Below, one piece after another: positions 25,296 through 33,256 of a DNA stretch of 64,000 nucleotides. Source of the DNA: Paenibacillus turpanensis (GTDB lineage: Bacteria > Bacillota > Bacilli > Paenibacillales > YIM-B00363). Every line of letters begins with the position of its first letter. The stretch's first letter is position 1. The translations under genes were made by a program, and so were the position numbers. The notes below the pieces were generated by a model. It made no database searches, was not told where the DNA came from, and worked only from the letters and a program-made list of their open reading frames with translations. The stretch lies in contig NZ_WTLI01000020.1 of NCBI RefSeq assembly GCF_011421635.1, positions 45,384-109,383 of the forward strand, in the 5' to 3' direction.

Positions 25296-28181
25296 ATGGC
25301 GAAGAAAAAGGTGAAGAAAACAAATTCGATTTTAAAAAATATCGGGTCTTTTGTGTTGATCGGTGCTGTTGTCGGCACTACCTTTATCGGGTTTTCCCCA
25401 CAAACGCTCGCGGCGCCAAGTGAAGCTTACGAGTGGAAAAATGTACACACCGGCGGGGGAGGCGGCTTCATTCCAGGGATCATTTTTAACGAAACGCAAA
25501 AGGATTTAATTTATGCCCGTACCGATATCGGAGGCGCTTATCGCTGGAACCCGAAAGATCAAACCTGGACCCCGCTTCTCGATTTTGTCGGCTGGGACAA
25601 CTGGGGCTATACCGGTGTCGATGCGCTGGCGACTGACCCGGTAGATCCGAACCGTTTATATTTGGCCGTTGGAACCTACACGAATGATTGGGACCCGAAT
25701 AACGGGGCAATCCTGCGTTCGTCGGACAAGGGCGACACTTGGGAAGTGACGGAGCTTCCTTTTAAAGTGGGAGGCAATATGCCTGGGCGCTCGATGGGGG
25801 AGCGGCTTACGATTGACCCGAACCAAAACAGCACGTTGTATTTTGGCGCGCGGAGCGGGAACGGGCTTTGGAAAAGTACCGATTTCGGCGCAACTTGGTC
25901 GAAGGTGGAGAGCTTTACGAATACGGGCACGTACGTACAGGATCCGACGAATCCTTATACGAGCGATATTATGGGGATCGCCTGGATCACCATCGATCCA
26001 AGATCGGGCAGCATCGGACAGGCGAGCCAAACGATTTATGTCGGCGTAGCGGACAAGGAAAATAGTGTGTTCCGCAGCACGGACGGGGGAGTAACATGGG
26101 AAGCGGTGCCGGGAGAGCCGGCCGGTTATTTGCCGCATCATGGAGAGCTGTCGGACAATGGCAATTTGTACATTACGTACAGCGACGGCATTGGGCCTTA
26201 TGACGGAACCAAAGGGGACGTCTGGAAGCTGAATACGGCGACGGGCGAGTGGACGAATATTAGCCCGATCCCGAGCAGCAGCAGTGACAATTATTTTGGT
26301 TACGGCGGGCTTGCTCTTGACGAGCAAAACCCGGATACCCTAATGGTCGCAACGCTGAATTCGTGGTGGCCGGACGCGATCATTTACCGCAGCACGGATG
26401 GCGGAGCAAGCTGGTCCCCCATTTGGGAGTGGGCGGGCTACCCGAATCGTACGCTGCGCTACAAAATGGACATTTCCGCAGCACCATGGCTCGATTTCGG
26501 GCAAAATCCGGTTCCGCCGGAGGTTACCCCGAAGCTTGGCTGGATGATCGGGGACTTGGAGATCGACCCGTTTAACCCGGATCGCATGATGTACGGCACA
26601 GGAGCTACGATCTATGGCTCGGATAACTTGACGGCGTGGGACGCGGGAGGCACCGTGGACATTTCCGTTATGGCCGAAGGCATTGAGGAGATGGCGGTGC
26701 AGGATTTGCTGAGCTTGCCGGCGGGACCGTCGCTGCTTAGCGGGTTATTGGATGTCACGGGCTTCCGACATGATGATGTAACGAAGGCTCCGGCAAAAAT
26801 GTTTACCAATCCGAACACCACGTCCAGCATGGATTTTGCCGAGCTTGAACCTAGCTTTATCGTGCGCGTCGGGCAAGTCGATTCTTCTTCCACCGCCTCC
26901 GGAGCGAAAGCGATTGGGTTTTCCCGTGACGCTGGATCGAACTGGTACGCGGCGAATTCCGACCCTGCTGGTACAGCGGGGGGAGGGACGGTGGCGCTCG
27001 CGGCAGACGGCAGCTCCATCGTTTGGAGCACGCCGGATGCGGGGGTGTTTTATTCAACTTCTAGCGGCAACAGCTGGACGGCAAGTGAGGGGGTTCCCAC
27101 GGGCGCCAAGGTTCGTTCTGACCGTGTGAACAAAACCAAGTTTTACGCTTTTCATGCGGGGGCGTTTTATGTAAGCACGGACGGCGGCGCCACGTTCAGC
27201 AAGACGGCGGCCGCAGGCTTGCCGACGGAAGGCACCGGATACTTTAAGGCCATGCCGGGACGTGAAGGTGAAATTTGGCTTGCCGGCGGCAGCCAAACGA
27301 GCGGCGTGTACGGCTTATGGCACTCCACAGACTCAGGCGCTTCGTTTACGAAGCTGAGCAATGTGGAGGAAGCCGATACGATCGGCTTCGGCAAGGCGGC
27401 GCCGGGCAAGAGCTACATGGCGCTCTATATTACGGCGAAAATCGATGGGGAACGCGGAATTTACCGCTCCACCGATGCGGGCGCGTCATGGGTGCGGATC
27501 AATGACGACCTGCACCAGTACGGTATACCGAACGCCGCGATTACGGGCGACCCGCGGGTGTATGGCCGCGTTTACCTGGGCACGAACGGGCGGGGTATTT
27601 TGGTTGCCGACACAACGAATCCGGGTGGCCCGACGGACCCAACGGACCCAACGGACCCAACGGACCCAACGGACCCGACGGACCCGACGGACCCAACGGA
27701 CCCGACAGATCCAACGGACCCGACGGATCCGACAGACCCTGCTCCTCAAGGGGATCTAGTACTGCAGTATCGTGCTGGGGACACCAACGCTAAGGATAAT
27801 CAAATGAAGCCGCAATTTAACATTAAAAATAATGGGGAACAAGCGGTAGATTTGAGTGACGTAAAAATCCGTTATTACTTTACCAAAGAAGGTTCGGCGG
27901 ACATGGCTTCGTGGATCGATTGGGCCCAAATAGGCGGAAGTAATATTGAGCAGACATTTACGGATACCTATGTCGAGCTAAGCTTTAGCGCTGCGGCCGG
28001 TTCTATTCCTGCAAAAGGCCAGTCCGGGGATATCCAGCTCCGCATGTCGAAAAACGATTGGTCAAACCTGGACGAAACAAACGATTATTCATTTGATGCC
28101 GCTAAAACCTCGTACGAGGATTGGGAACATGTGACCTTGTACGTGAATGGAACACTGGTCTGGGGGAAAGAGCCTCAGTAA
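25296..28181 (+). CDS. GH74 xyloglucanase with TDP linker and CBM3
   Basis: Secreted enzyme of 961 residues. The ATG at 25296 is used; an in-frame TTG two codons earlier is possible. The N-terminus is strongly basic and the signal peptide ends near residue 40 (QTLAA). The GH74 tandem beta-propeller covers about 44-770 with repeated sialidase-like Asp-box motifs (SSDKGDTW, STDGGVTW, STDSGASF). Asp77 in YARTDIGGAYRW and the Asp in EEMAVQDLL are the expected catalytic pair. A linker of 12 Thr-Asp-Pro units joins a CBM3 (about 820-961). GH74 enzymes cut the glucan backbone of xyloglucan. Confidence 0.95.
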   Translation: MAKKKVKKTNSILKNIGSFVLIGAVVGTTFIGFSPQTLAAPSEAYEWKNVHTGGGGGFIPGIIFNETQKDLIYARTDIGGAYRWNPKDQTWTPLLDFVGWDNWGYTGVDALATDPVDPNRLYLAVGTYTNDWDPNNGAILRSSDKGDTWEVTELPFKVGGNMPGRSMGERLTIDPNQNSTLYFGARSGNGLWKSTDFGATWSKVESFTNTGTYVQDPTNPYTSDIMGIAWITIDPRSGSIGQASQTIYVGVADKENSVFRSTDGGVTWEAVPGEPAGYLPHHGELSDNGNLYITYSDGIGPYDGTKGDVWKLNTATGEWTNISPIPSSSSDNYFGYGGLALDEQNPDTLMVATLNSWWPDAIIYRSTDGGASWSPIWEWAGYPNRTLRYKMDISAAPWLDFGQNPVPPEVTPKLGWMIGDLEIDPFNPDRMMYGTGATIYGSDNLTAWDAGGTVDISVMAEGIEEMAVQDLLSLPAGPSLLSGLLDVTGFRHDDVTKAPAKMFTNPNTTSSMDFAELEPSFIVRVGQVDSSSTASGAKAIGFSRDAGSNWYAANSDPAGTAGGGTVALAADGSSIVWSTPDAGVFYSTSSGNSWTASEGVPTGAKVRSDRVNKTKFYAFHAGAFYVSTDGGATFSKTAAAGLPTEGTGYFKAMPGREGEIWLAGGSQTSGVYGLWHSTDSGASFTKLSNVEEADTIGFGKAAPGKSYMALYITAKIDGERGIYRSTDAGASWVRINDDLHQYGIPNAAITGDPRVYGRVYLGTNGRGILVADTTNPGGPTDPTDPTDPTDPTDPTDPTDPTDPTDPTDPTDPTDPAPQGDLVLQYRAGDTNAKDNQMKPQFNIKNNGEQAVDLSDVKIRYYFTKEGSADMASWIDWAQIGGSNIEQTFTDTYVELSFSAAAGSIPAKGQSGDIQLRMSKNDWSNLDETNDYSFDAAKTSYEDWEHVTLYVNGTLVWGKEPQ
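27633..27740 (+). repeat. 9-bp tandem repeat coding for (Thr-Asp-Pro)12
   Basis: Twelve in-frame 9-bp units of the form ACRGAYCCN, mostly ACGGACCCA/G. They form the linker of the GH74 enzyme. Such arrays are prone to slippage, so copy number may vary between strains. Confidence 0.9.
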
Positions 28182-28226
28182 TAAACCGTTTTTACGAATC
28201 CAGTAGCTCGTCTAATAGAATCCTAT

Positions 28227-28260
28227 TCCCCTATTTCTAAAGGCACAAAGAAATAGGGGA
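28227..28260. terminator. Perfect 12-bp inverted repeat after the GH74 gene
   Basis: TCCCCTATTTCT and AGAAATAGGGGA are exact complements separated by 10 bp. There is no T-run on either strand, so it is either a weak terminator or an mRNA 3'-end stabilising hairpin. Confidence 0.45.
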
Positions 28261-28461
28261 AACCTCCTGTTTGATAGCTTGCAAAATAAAGGTAAAAAGA
28301 ACCTTGTTTACCAATCGAAGAATGATAGGGTAATAGAGTGAATGGTTTCTCCCGGAAGGAACAAGCGTCCGCCCTGCTGGAAAGTGCTCTGCATCGTAGA
28401 GTAACTGCCTGATCTGACGATTTACATTCTATGAAAAAAATATACGTAGGAGGGAATTGAT

Positions 28462-30807
28462 ATGAAACGCAAAGCGGGTCTCACTTTACTATCGTTGTCC
28501 CTGGCATGCTCGATATTTACATCGACCGCGAACGCGGATTTTGACACAAGCAATGTGAGGGTGAATCAAATCGGCTACCTGCCGGGGGCGGATAAAGTCG
28601 CTACAATCGTGTCCAATTCCACATCCCCGCTGAATTGGACATTGCTGGACTCCTCAGGCAATACCGTCGCAAACGGCAAAACGACGGTGTACGGCCACGA
28701 CCGTGCCTCGGGTGATCATGTGCACCGGGCTGATTTTTCCGGCGTTTCGCAGTCGGGCACGTACACCTTAAGCGTTGCCGGGACGGGAACGAGCGTACCT
28801 TTTGTAATCGGGTCAAGCCTTTACCCGAATTTGCCGAAGGAAGCAATGGAGTATTTTTATTTCCACCGCATGGGTGTCGATATTGAGGCGCAGTACCTGA
28901 ACAATCCGGTATTTGCTCATAAAGCGCTGCACCCCGGAGATGAACGAATCAGCTGCTTTAACAATTGGTGCGGCGGAAGTGTGCTTAATGTAAAAAATTC
29001 ATGGGCTGATGCCGGGGATTTTGGCATATATGCGGTGAACCATGCGATATCCGCTTGGACACTGCTTAATTTCTATGAACGATATCCGCAGGCGTTTCAA
29101 GACGGTTCACTGAATATTCCTGAAAAAGCGAACGGTATACCGGATATTTTGGATGAGGTGCGTTTTGGTTCGACCTTTATGAAGGGGATGCTTCCGGCTT
29201 CCGGAGGACTTGCCTCGCACAAAGTGCACAACGATAATTGGAGCGCGTTCCCGTTGATCAATATCGATGCGGAAAATGCAATGACTCGTCAAGCGCAGCC
29301 CCCATCAACGAATGCGACCTACGCTGTTGCAAGAAATCTGGCGCAGCTGGCCCGCTTGCTTCAGCCTTATGACAGCGGGGCGTCGGCGGAGTTGTGGACG
29401 ACGGCCAAAGATGCATGGACACGCGCAGCGGCGAATCCGAATGTAGATTACAGCGGTGGTACGCCGGATGCCGGAGGCGGAGGAGATTATGGGGACAGCA
29501 AAAACAGCGATGATCATTATGCAGCCGCTGTGGAGATGTACCTGTCCGCCTATGCTTTGCAGGATACCCAGTTATCCTCTTATCGGAATGCGGTGACCGG
29601 TTCGCCGCATTTTAAAGAAGTCGGTCATTTTGATTGGGCTGAAGTGGCCTCCACCGGGACTCTTTCACTTCTTTCCGCGGAAAATGACTTGCCGGCTCAT
29701 ACCCTTGATGAAATGAAGAGCAATGTGATCCTGCATGCGGACGAGATTTTAAACACGATGGATGGAGAAGGCTACCCGGTTCCTTTGCCAGGAAGTGAGG
29801 AGTATCCTTGGGGCTCCAACTCTTTTATCGTTAATAAAATGCTCCTTATGGGCTACGCCCATGATATAAGCGGAGATGCAAAGTATGTAAAAGCAATGCA
29901 TCGGTCCATGGACTATCTTATGGGGAATAACGCTATGAAAATTTCGTACATTACAGGGTATGGGGAGTATCATGAGTCGGACCTTCATGACCGCTGGGCT
30001 TGGGGTAAATACCAAAGCGGGGCCGCTTACCCGAAGGGATGGCTCTCGGGCGGGCCGAACAATGCATTAATTAACGATCCGGCGACTCCGGGCGGGCGGC
30101 CGGCCGCCAAATCTTATGCGCCAAAAAATACAGCGCCCGACGCATGGGCATCAAAGGAAAACACGATTAACTGGAACGCCCCCTTGGTCTGGGTGTCCCG
30201 ATATATGCAGGATAAAGAAGCTGTTCTGGGCGGGGTGACGGATCCAACGGAACCGACGGACCCGACAGATCCAACAGATCCAACAGATCCAACAGATCCA
30301 ACAGATCCGACAGACCCAACGGACCCAACGGATCCGACAGACCCAACAGATCCGACGGATCCACAGCCAAGCTCCGAGCTTGTGCTCCAGTACCGGGCCG
30401 GTGATACGAATGCAAATGACAACCAGATCAAGCCCCAGTTCAACATTAAAAACAACGGGGATTCCGATGTTGCGCTCAGCAGCTTAACCATCCGCTACTA
30501 TTTTTCAAAAGAAGGCACTGCGGATATGAACTCATGGATTGATTGGGCGCAGGTAGGGGGCAGCAGCATTCAAAGAACGTTTGGCAAAGACTATGTCGAG
30601 CTCAGCTTTACATCCGATGCAGGCTCGATTCCGGCAGGAGGTCAGTCCGGCGATATCCAGCTGCGCATGTCGAAGACGGATTGGTCCAATCTAGACGAGT
30701 CGAACGATTATTCCTTCGATGCAGCCAAAACCACCTTTTCAGATTGGTCAAAAGTAACGCTCTATTCAAACGGGAAGCTGATTTGGGGAGTGGAACCGAA
30801 GGAATAA
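28462..30807 (+). CDS. GH9 cellulase with N-terminal Ig-like domain, TDP linker and CBM3
   Basis: Secreted glucanase of 781 residues; GTAGGAGGG lies before the ATG. Signal peptide about 1-25 (ends TANA). A CelD_N/Ig-like domain (about 28-118, VRVNQIGYLPG) precedes the GH9 (alpha/alpha)6 domain (about 120-590). Asp183 and Asp186 in SWADAGDFG form the catalytic DAGD motif, and the acid Glu lies in KENTINWNAPLVW near the end of the domain. This is a theme with N-terminal Ig and no adjacent CBM3c, so endo- or exo-action cannot be told. A linker of 14 repeat units and a CBM3 (about 640-781) follow. Last gene of the cellulase cluster. Confidence 0.95.
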   Translation: MKRKAGLTLLSLSLACSIFTSTANADFDTSNVRVNQIGYLPGADKVATIVSNSTSPLNWTLLDSSGNTVANGKTTVYGHDRASGDHVHRADFSGVSQSGTYTLSVAGTGTSVPFVIGSSLYPNLPKEAMEYFYFHRMGVDIEAQYLNNPVFAHKALHPGDERISCFNNWCGGSVLNVKNSWADAGDFGIYAVNHAISAWTLLNFYERYPQAFQDGSLNIPEKANGIPDILDEVRFGSTFMKGMLPASGGLASHKVHNDNWSAFPLINIDAENAMTRQAQPPSTNATYAVARNLAQLARLLQPYDSGASAELWTTAKDAWTRAAANPNVDYSGGTPDAGGGGDYGDSKNSDDHYAAAVEMYLSAYALQDTQLSSYRNAVTGSPHFKEVGHFDWAEVASTGTLSLLSAENDLPAHTLDEMKSNVILHADEILNTMDGEGYPVPLPGSEEYPWGSNSFIVNKMLLMGYAHDISGDAKYVKAMHRSMDYLMGNNAMKISYITGYGEYHESDLHDRWAWGKYQSGAAYPKGWLSGGPNNALINDPATPGGRPAAKSYAPKNTAPDAWASKENTINWNAPLVWVSRYMQDKEAVLGGVTDPTEPTDPTDPTDPTDPTDPTDPTDPTDPTDPTDPTDPTDPQPSSELVLQYRAGDTNANDNQIKPQFNIKNNGDSDVALSSLTIRYYFSKEGTADMNSWIDWAQVGGSSIQRTFGKDYVELSFTSDAGSIPAGGQSGDIQLRMSKTDWSNLDESNDYSFDAAKTTFSDWSKVTLYSNGKLIWGVEPKE
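30238..30363 (+). repeat. 9-bp tandem repeat coding for 14 Thr-(Asp/Glu)-Pro units
   Basis: Fourteen in-frame 9-bp units, mostly ACAGATCCA, with one unit coding TEP instead of TDP. Codon use differs from the GH74 array (ACA GAT rather than ACG GAC), so the two arrays expanded independently or have since drifted. Confidence 0.9.
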
Positions 30808-30862
30808 CCTACCCATGACAGAACAACTGCAAAAGCGGCTTTAGCGAAAGGATCTCCGAACC

Positions 30863-30916
30863 GAACGGCTCCTTCCCCCACCATTTTGGGGAGGGCAGCC
30901 GTTTTTGATTTTTTCA
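30863..30916 (+). terminator. Terminator of the cellulase cluster
   Basis: ACGGCT pairs with AGCCGT with an inner CCTTCCCC/GGGGAGG stem, followed by TTTTTGATTTTTT. Located 56 bp after the GH9 stop. Confidence 0.85.
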
Positions 30917-30989
30917 CAAATAATATTCAGAAAATTCAAATATCATCTATGTACATTCACAACAAACGGACATATACTAGGATTATATC

Positions 30990-31003
30990 CGAAAGCGTTT
31001 TCA
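30990..31003 (+). promoter_or_regulatory. cre site (CcpA operator)
   Basis: CGAAAGCGTTTTCA matches the cre consensus TGWAANCGNTNWCA at 13 of 14 positions. It lies 30 bp before the start of a 58-codon ORF, where bound CcpA would block transcription when glucose-type sugars are plentiful. Confidence 0.65.
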
Positions 31004-31033
31004 ATTGATCTGAAAATGTGGGAGGTATTCCAT

Positions 31034-31210
31034 ATGGTGAACGAAACAAAGTATAGAAAGCAAGCGATGCAGGCATGGGAGCTGTCCCGTGAAGAGACTG
31101 TAGAAGAGCTAAGAGCAGAAGCAGTAAAATGGAGCAAGCTGTTACATCAACTGATGAGAGCCCTCAAAAACGCTGTCACTTTTTCCTTCACAACGAAGCG
31201 GCACCTATAA
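31034..31210 (+). CDS. Small hypothetical protein (58 aa) behind a cre site
   Basis: A 58-codon ORF with GGAGGT 7 bp before its ATG, a cre site upstream and a terminator downstream, so it forms its own transcription unit. The sequence is charged and probably helical (WELSREETVEELRAEAVKW), with no signal peptide or membrane helix. It ends in a basic tail. I recognise no family. Its position right after the cellulase cluster and under likely carbon catabolite control suggests a link with sugar metabolism, but nothing in the protein itself shows this. Confidence 0.55.
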   Translation: MVNETKYRKQAMQAWELSREETVEELRAEAVKWSKLLHQLMRALKNAVTFSFTTKRHL

Positions 31211-31254
31211 TGATCGTCAGAAATATGCCTGCTGAGGATACTTTCGTATAATCA

Positions 31255-31287
31255 GGTTATCCAGAGACTTCTGGATAGCCTTTTTTA
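31255..31287 (+). terminator. Terminator after the 58-codon ORF
   Basis: GGTTATCCAGA and TCTGGATAGCC form a strong stem, followed by six T. Confidence 0.85.
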
Positions 31288-31417
31288 TGTCCTTTTCGCA
31301 GCCATCGTTCAGGCATAATGCATGCTCACGTTGATATTTATGCGTACATGGGGTACTTTGGATAAAATAGGGAGAGTTTAATTCGCTTGAGTTGCACAAG
31401 GGAAGGAATGGAATTCA

Positions 31418-32491
31418 TTGGGTACAAGAGACCAGAGCCTAGATATTTACCGTGGGCTTATTATGATTTACATTGTCGGGGTCATCCACGTTATCTTTTG
31501 GCTGCAGCCGTTTGCAATCACTGTTGAATATTTTCTTCTATTTGAGATGGCCGTTATATTTTTCGTTACCGGGGCGAGTCACACGATGAGCCGTCCCAAG
31601 TCGCTGCTATCCCTCTATATAACACGCTTCAGCAGAATATTAATTCCTTATTTGATCTTTAGTGTCATTTGCTTGCTGATGCTCTTCGTAAACGGAGCTC
31701 TGAAAAACGAACTGCCCGCAGGTTATTCCAAAACCGCGCTTATACTGGAGTGGCTGAACCCCTTCGGCAAGCGCCCTGCCAATATTGCCTATATTAACTG
31801 GCATGGCTGGTTCGTTCCCGTTTATTTGGTCGTCACGCTGTTAATCCCCCACGCCTATAAGCTTTTTGAAAAGATGAAGGGGCTGCTTAAGGCTGTGCCG
31901 CTGCTTCTGTTAGCCGGGCTCGTATATTGGACAGACCTTCATGGACCGTGGGTGGGGAAGATTGCGTATATCAAGTATGCCTCCTATTATTTGTTTTGGG
32001 TGTACCTCGGTTTTTTCTATCCGATCTTGAAACAAGCTTCGGCTGCCAAATGGGTGCTGCTGTCTTTCTCAGGGGTTTCTTTGTACGCCGTTTATTGGTT
32101 ATCAGCAGCGGGCCAATACCCTCTCGATATGCAGCTTAATAAATTTCCGCCTAATTTCATGTTTTTGATGTTTTGTCTTGGGGCCTTCGGAGTGGCGTCA
32201 CTAGGCAAACCGCTATATTTGGCCCTTTATAAAGTTCGCTTGTTCAAGCGGATCATCGATCAATATTCAAATTACAGCCTTACGATTTATTTGTATCATC
32301 CGCTGGCCTTTTTGCTGATCGGGTTCCTTTTCCGGGAAGTCGAAGCCCTTAGGGTACTCACGGACAATCCATACGTTTTGACGCTGAGCTATTCGATATT
32401 GGCAGTCGCCTTCGTTTACGTTCTGCCTTACTTGTTCGGCCGTTTCGAAAGAATTAAAATACCAGGTTCTTTTGCCGGCAGAAAAAAATAG
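31418..32491 (+). CDS. Acyltransferase family 3 membrane protein
   Basis: Integral membrane O-acyltransferase of 357 residues with about ten helices. The start is TTG, preceded by GGGAAGGAATGG at a normal distance; the nearby ATG at 31407 is out of frame. The N-terminal motif RDQSLDIYRGLIMIYIVGVIH is the acyltransferase_3 signature (D-x-R-G-L and a following His). Such enzymes move acetyl or other acyl groups onto cell-surface glycans. The acceptor is unknown. Next gene is 21 bp downstream, so the two are probably co-transcribed. Confidence 0.85.
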   Translation: MGTRDQSLDIYRGLIMIYIVGVIHVIFWLQPFAITVEYFLLFEMAVIFFVTGASHTMSRPKSLLSLYITRFSRILIPYLIFSVICLLMLFVNGALKNELPAGYSKTALILEWLNPFGKRPANIAYINWHGWFVPVYLVVTLLIPHAYKLFEKMKGLLKAVPLLLLAGLVYWTDLHGPWVGKIAYIKYASYYLFWVYLGFFYPILKQASAAKWVLLSFSGVSLYAVYWLSAAGQYPLDMQLNKFPPNFMFLMFCLGAFGVASLGKPLYLALYKVRLFKRIIDQYSNYSLTIYLYHPLAFLLIGFLFREVEALRVLTDNPYVLTLSYSILAVAFVYVLPYLFGRFERIKIPGSFAGRKK

Positions 32492-32512
32492 ACAAAAGAA
32501 AGAGGGGCAAGT

Positions 32513-33031
32513 ATGCAGTTAATCGCGAAGCTAACGCATCCGGCAGCCGAAGGGGTGCAGGGGAGAACCTTTGAACGGAGATCCGCAAGAGGAGTCATTT
32601 TAGACGGAGACAACATTCTGCTTCTTTATACGAAACGTTATAACGATTATAGTTTTCCGGGTGGAGGAGTGGAGCCAAACGAGGACCTTATCGAGGGACT
32701 GAAACGGGAGCTGGAGGAGGAAACTGGAGCGAAGGAGATCCAGGTTCTGCAGGAGTTCGGGTATATCGACGAATATCGGCCTCACCATAAGCCGGACTAT
32801 GAGCTCATTCATATGCTTTCATATTATTATGTTTGCAGAATCAAGGCGGATTTCGCGAATGCGGCGCTGGAGGATTATGAGGTGGCCAACGGGATGAGTG
32901 CGGTGTGGATCAATATTCACGAAGCGCTTCGCCATAATCAAGAAGTGATGCGGAAACAGGAAGCGAGTATGGGGTTTTCAATTCTAAGAGAGACGTTGGT
33001 GCTTGAACGTATCGTGGAACAATTATTGTAA
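32513..33031 (+). CDS. Nudix hydrolase
   Basis: Protein of 172 residues; AGAGGGG lies before the ATG. The Nudix box is complete at about residues 46-68 (GGVEPNEDLIEGL, then KRELEEETG, matching Gx5Ex7REUxEExGU), so the metal-binding Glu residues are present. Such enzymes cleave nucleoside diphosphates linked to another moiety. The substrate cannot be told. It shares a unit with the acyltransferase and is followed by a terminator. Confidence 0.9.
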   Translation: MQLIAKLTHPAAEGVQGRTFERRSARGVILDGDNILLLYTKRYNDYSFPGGGVEPNEDLIEGLKRELEEETGAKEIQVLQEFGYIDEYRPHHKPDYELIHMLSYYYVCRIKADFANAALEDYEVANGMSAVWINIHEALRHNQEVMRKQEASMGFSILRETLVLERIVEQLL

Positions 33032-33056
33032 GTGATCATGAAAATTGCTCAGCTAA

Positions 33057-33088
33057 GCCGCCGGTGAATCACCGCCGGTTTTTTTGTT
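33057..33088 (+). terminator. Terminator after the Nudix gene
   Basis: CCGCCGGTG pairs with CACCGCCGG (one mismatch) around AAT, followed by seven T. Confidence 0.8.
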
Positions 33089-33171
33089 TTTATAAATTTT
33101 ATTAAGCTTCAAGGTGAAAGAAGGAGTTTCATCTTTTTTTTCGGTATCATTCCATTCGAAATCATTTCTAG

Positions 33172-33200
33172 TTGACGGAAAAACGCAGGGCGATTATAGT
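33172..33200 (+). promoter_or_regulatory. SigA-type promoter of the xyloside operon
   Basis: TTGACG and TATAGT separated by exactly 17 bp, 57 bp before the kinase start. A cre site lies just downstream. Confidence 0.65.
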
Positions 33201-33213
33201 GGTGTGGCATTTA

Positions 33214-33227
33214 TGTAATCGTTTTTA
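33214..33227 (+). promoter_or_regulatory. cre site (CcpA operator) of the xyloside operon
   Basis: TGTAATCGTTTTTA matches TGWAANCGNTNWCA at 13 of 14 positions. It starts 14 bp after the -10 hexamer, a typical roadblock position, which predicts catabolite repression of the sensor-regulator genes. Confidence 0.6.
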
Positions 33228-33256
33228 TTTCCAAAAGGCGAGGTGGAGGGCATCCT

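Noticed and set aside
27633..30363. Short regular repeats in two places that could look like CRISPR or satellite arrays
   Set aside because: The 9-bp units are in frame, code for Thr-Asp-Pro linkers inside GH74 and GH9 genes, and have no spacers.
17225..30807. The cluster as a cellulosome gene cluster
   Set aside because: None of the five enzymes has a dockerin and no cohesin-bearing scaffoldin is present.
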